Origin: Lingula anatina
Lineage: Eukaryota; Brachiopoda; Lingulata; Lingulida; Lingulidae
Length of the DNA stretch: 27,381 bases
Assembly (NCBI RefSeq): GCF_001039355.2
Contig: NW_019773958.1
Coordinates: 72,521-99,901 of the forward strand
Direction of reading: 5' to 3'
Every line of letters begins with the position of its first letter. Within the stretch, counting starts at the first letter, position 1. Positions 27,190-27,381 of the stretch are shown here, piece by piece. A model generated the notes under the pieces. It searched no databases. It was not told where the DNA came from and saw only the letters and a list, made by a program, of their open reading frames with translations. The position numbers and the translations under genes are program-made.

Positions 27190-27381
27190 ATATTTATTCA
27201 AAAGCCTTCTCTCAGCCACTTTTACTGCTGAATCTTGTGCAGCTGAGCGTCTCCCCTTTATCTTAGCTGGCATTTTGAGAAATACCGCTATGAAGTAATC
27301 ACTGGATTTTTCCGTTGATCTGACGATTACCAAGTGTCGTGCAAAATAATCCTGCAGCGTTACCCGTCAAAAAACTCGTTT
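27190..27381. other. Right edge, small minus-strand open frame
   Basis: A minus-strand frame starting at ATG 27273 reads MPAKIKGRRSAAQDSAVKVA, composition-wise protein-like, then runs into AT-rich sequence. It might be a first exon of a divergent gene. No splice donor of good quality is visible. Confidence 0.15.

Overview
This window looks like non-coding, repeat-dominated DNA from a metazoan nuclear genome, most plausibly a marine invertebrate. Four things point that way: one spliced animal-type exon with GT-AG borders, several non-LTR retrotransposon clades (L1/Tx1-like, CR1-like, RTE-like), many small terminal-inverted-repeat elements, and simple repeats in AT-rich sequence. The species cannot be told from the sequence. 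Five single N characters (4870, 7466, 21872, 23098, 24261) mark ambiguous or joined positions; two of them lie within or next to near-identical direct duplications.

Layout. 0-6 kb: a non-LTR retrotransposon C-terminal remnant (121-447), three copies of one 280-300 bp inverted-repeat element with CAGnGGCGGAT-like ends, a 160 bp element, an RTE-like 3' remnant and an inverted pair of its 3' tails. 6.3-8.5 kb: a 2,168 bp TTAA-flanked element with matching inverted ends, piggyBac/Kolobok-like and without a transposase. 8.5-13 kb: no recognisable gene; hairpins, a perfect 26 bp palindrome, and two patches of an interspersed repeat (R1) built from ~160 bp units. 13.0-21.1 kb: a CR1-like LINE, minus strand, 5' truncated and broken by a stop and frameshifts. 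It is split by a later full-length L1/Tx1-like element (13974-19853, minus). That insertion has both ORFs uninterrupted and a 12 bp target-site duplication, and it sits just after the host element's FADD reverse transcriptase motif. 20.9-22.7 kb: a ~677 bp segment duplicated in direct order, followed by an AACGTT palindrome array. 23.1-25.0 kb: another R1 copy with a 414 bp Harbinger-like MITE in it and a 256 bp near-perfect duplication.

The only confident host gene is one 75 bp plus-strand exon of a cyclophilin-type peptidyl-prolyl isomerase (25921-25995); much of the sequence to its left may be its intron or upstream intergenic DNA. Near the right end are small open frames that could be exons of an unidentified gene. 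No bacterial features, rRNA, tRNA or CRISPR were seen. The most informative item is the nested retrotransposon pair: it gives exact element borders, relative age, and an apparently complete L1-like element with an unusually long gap between ORFs and a YY1-consensus motif in its 5' UTR.
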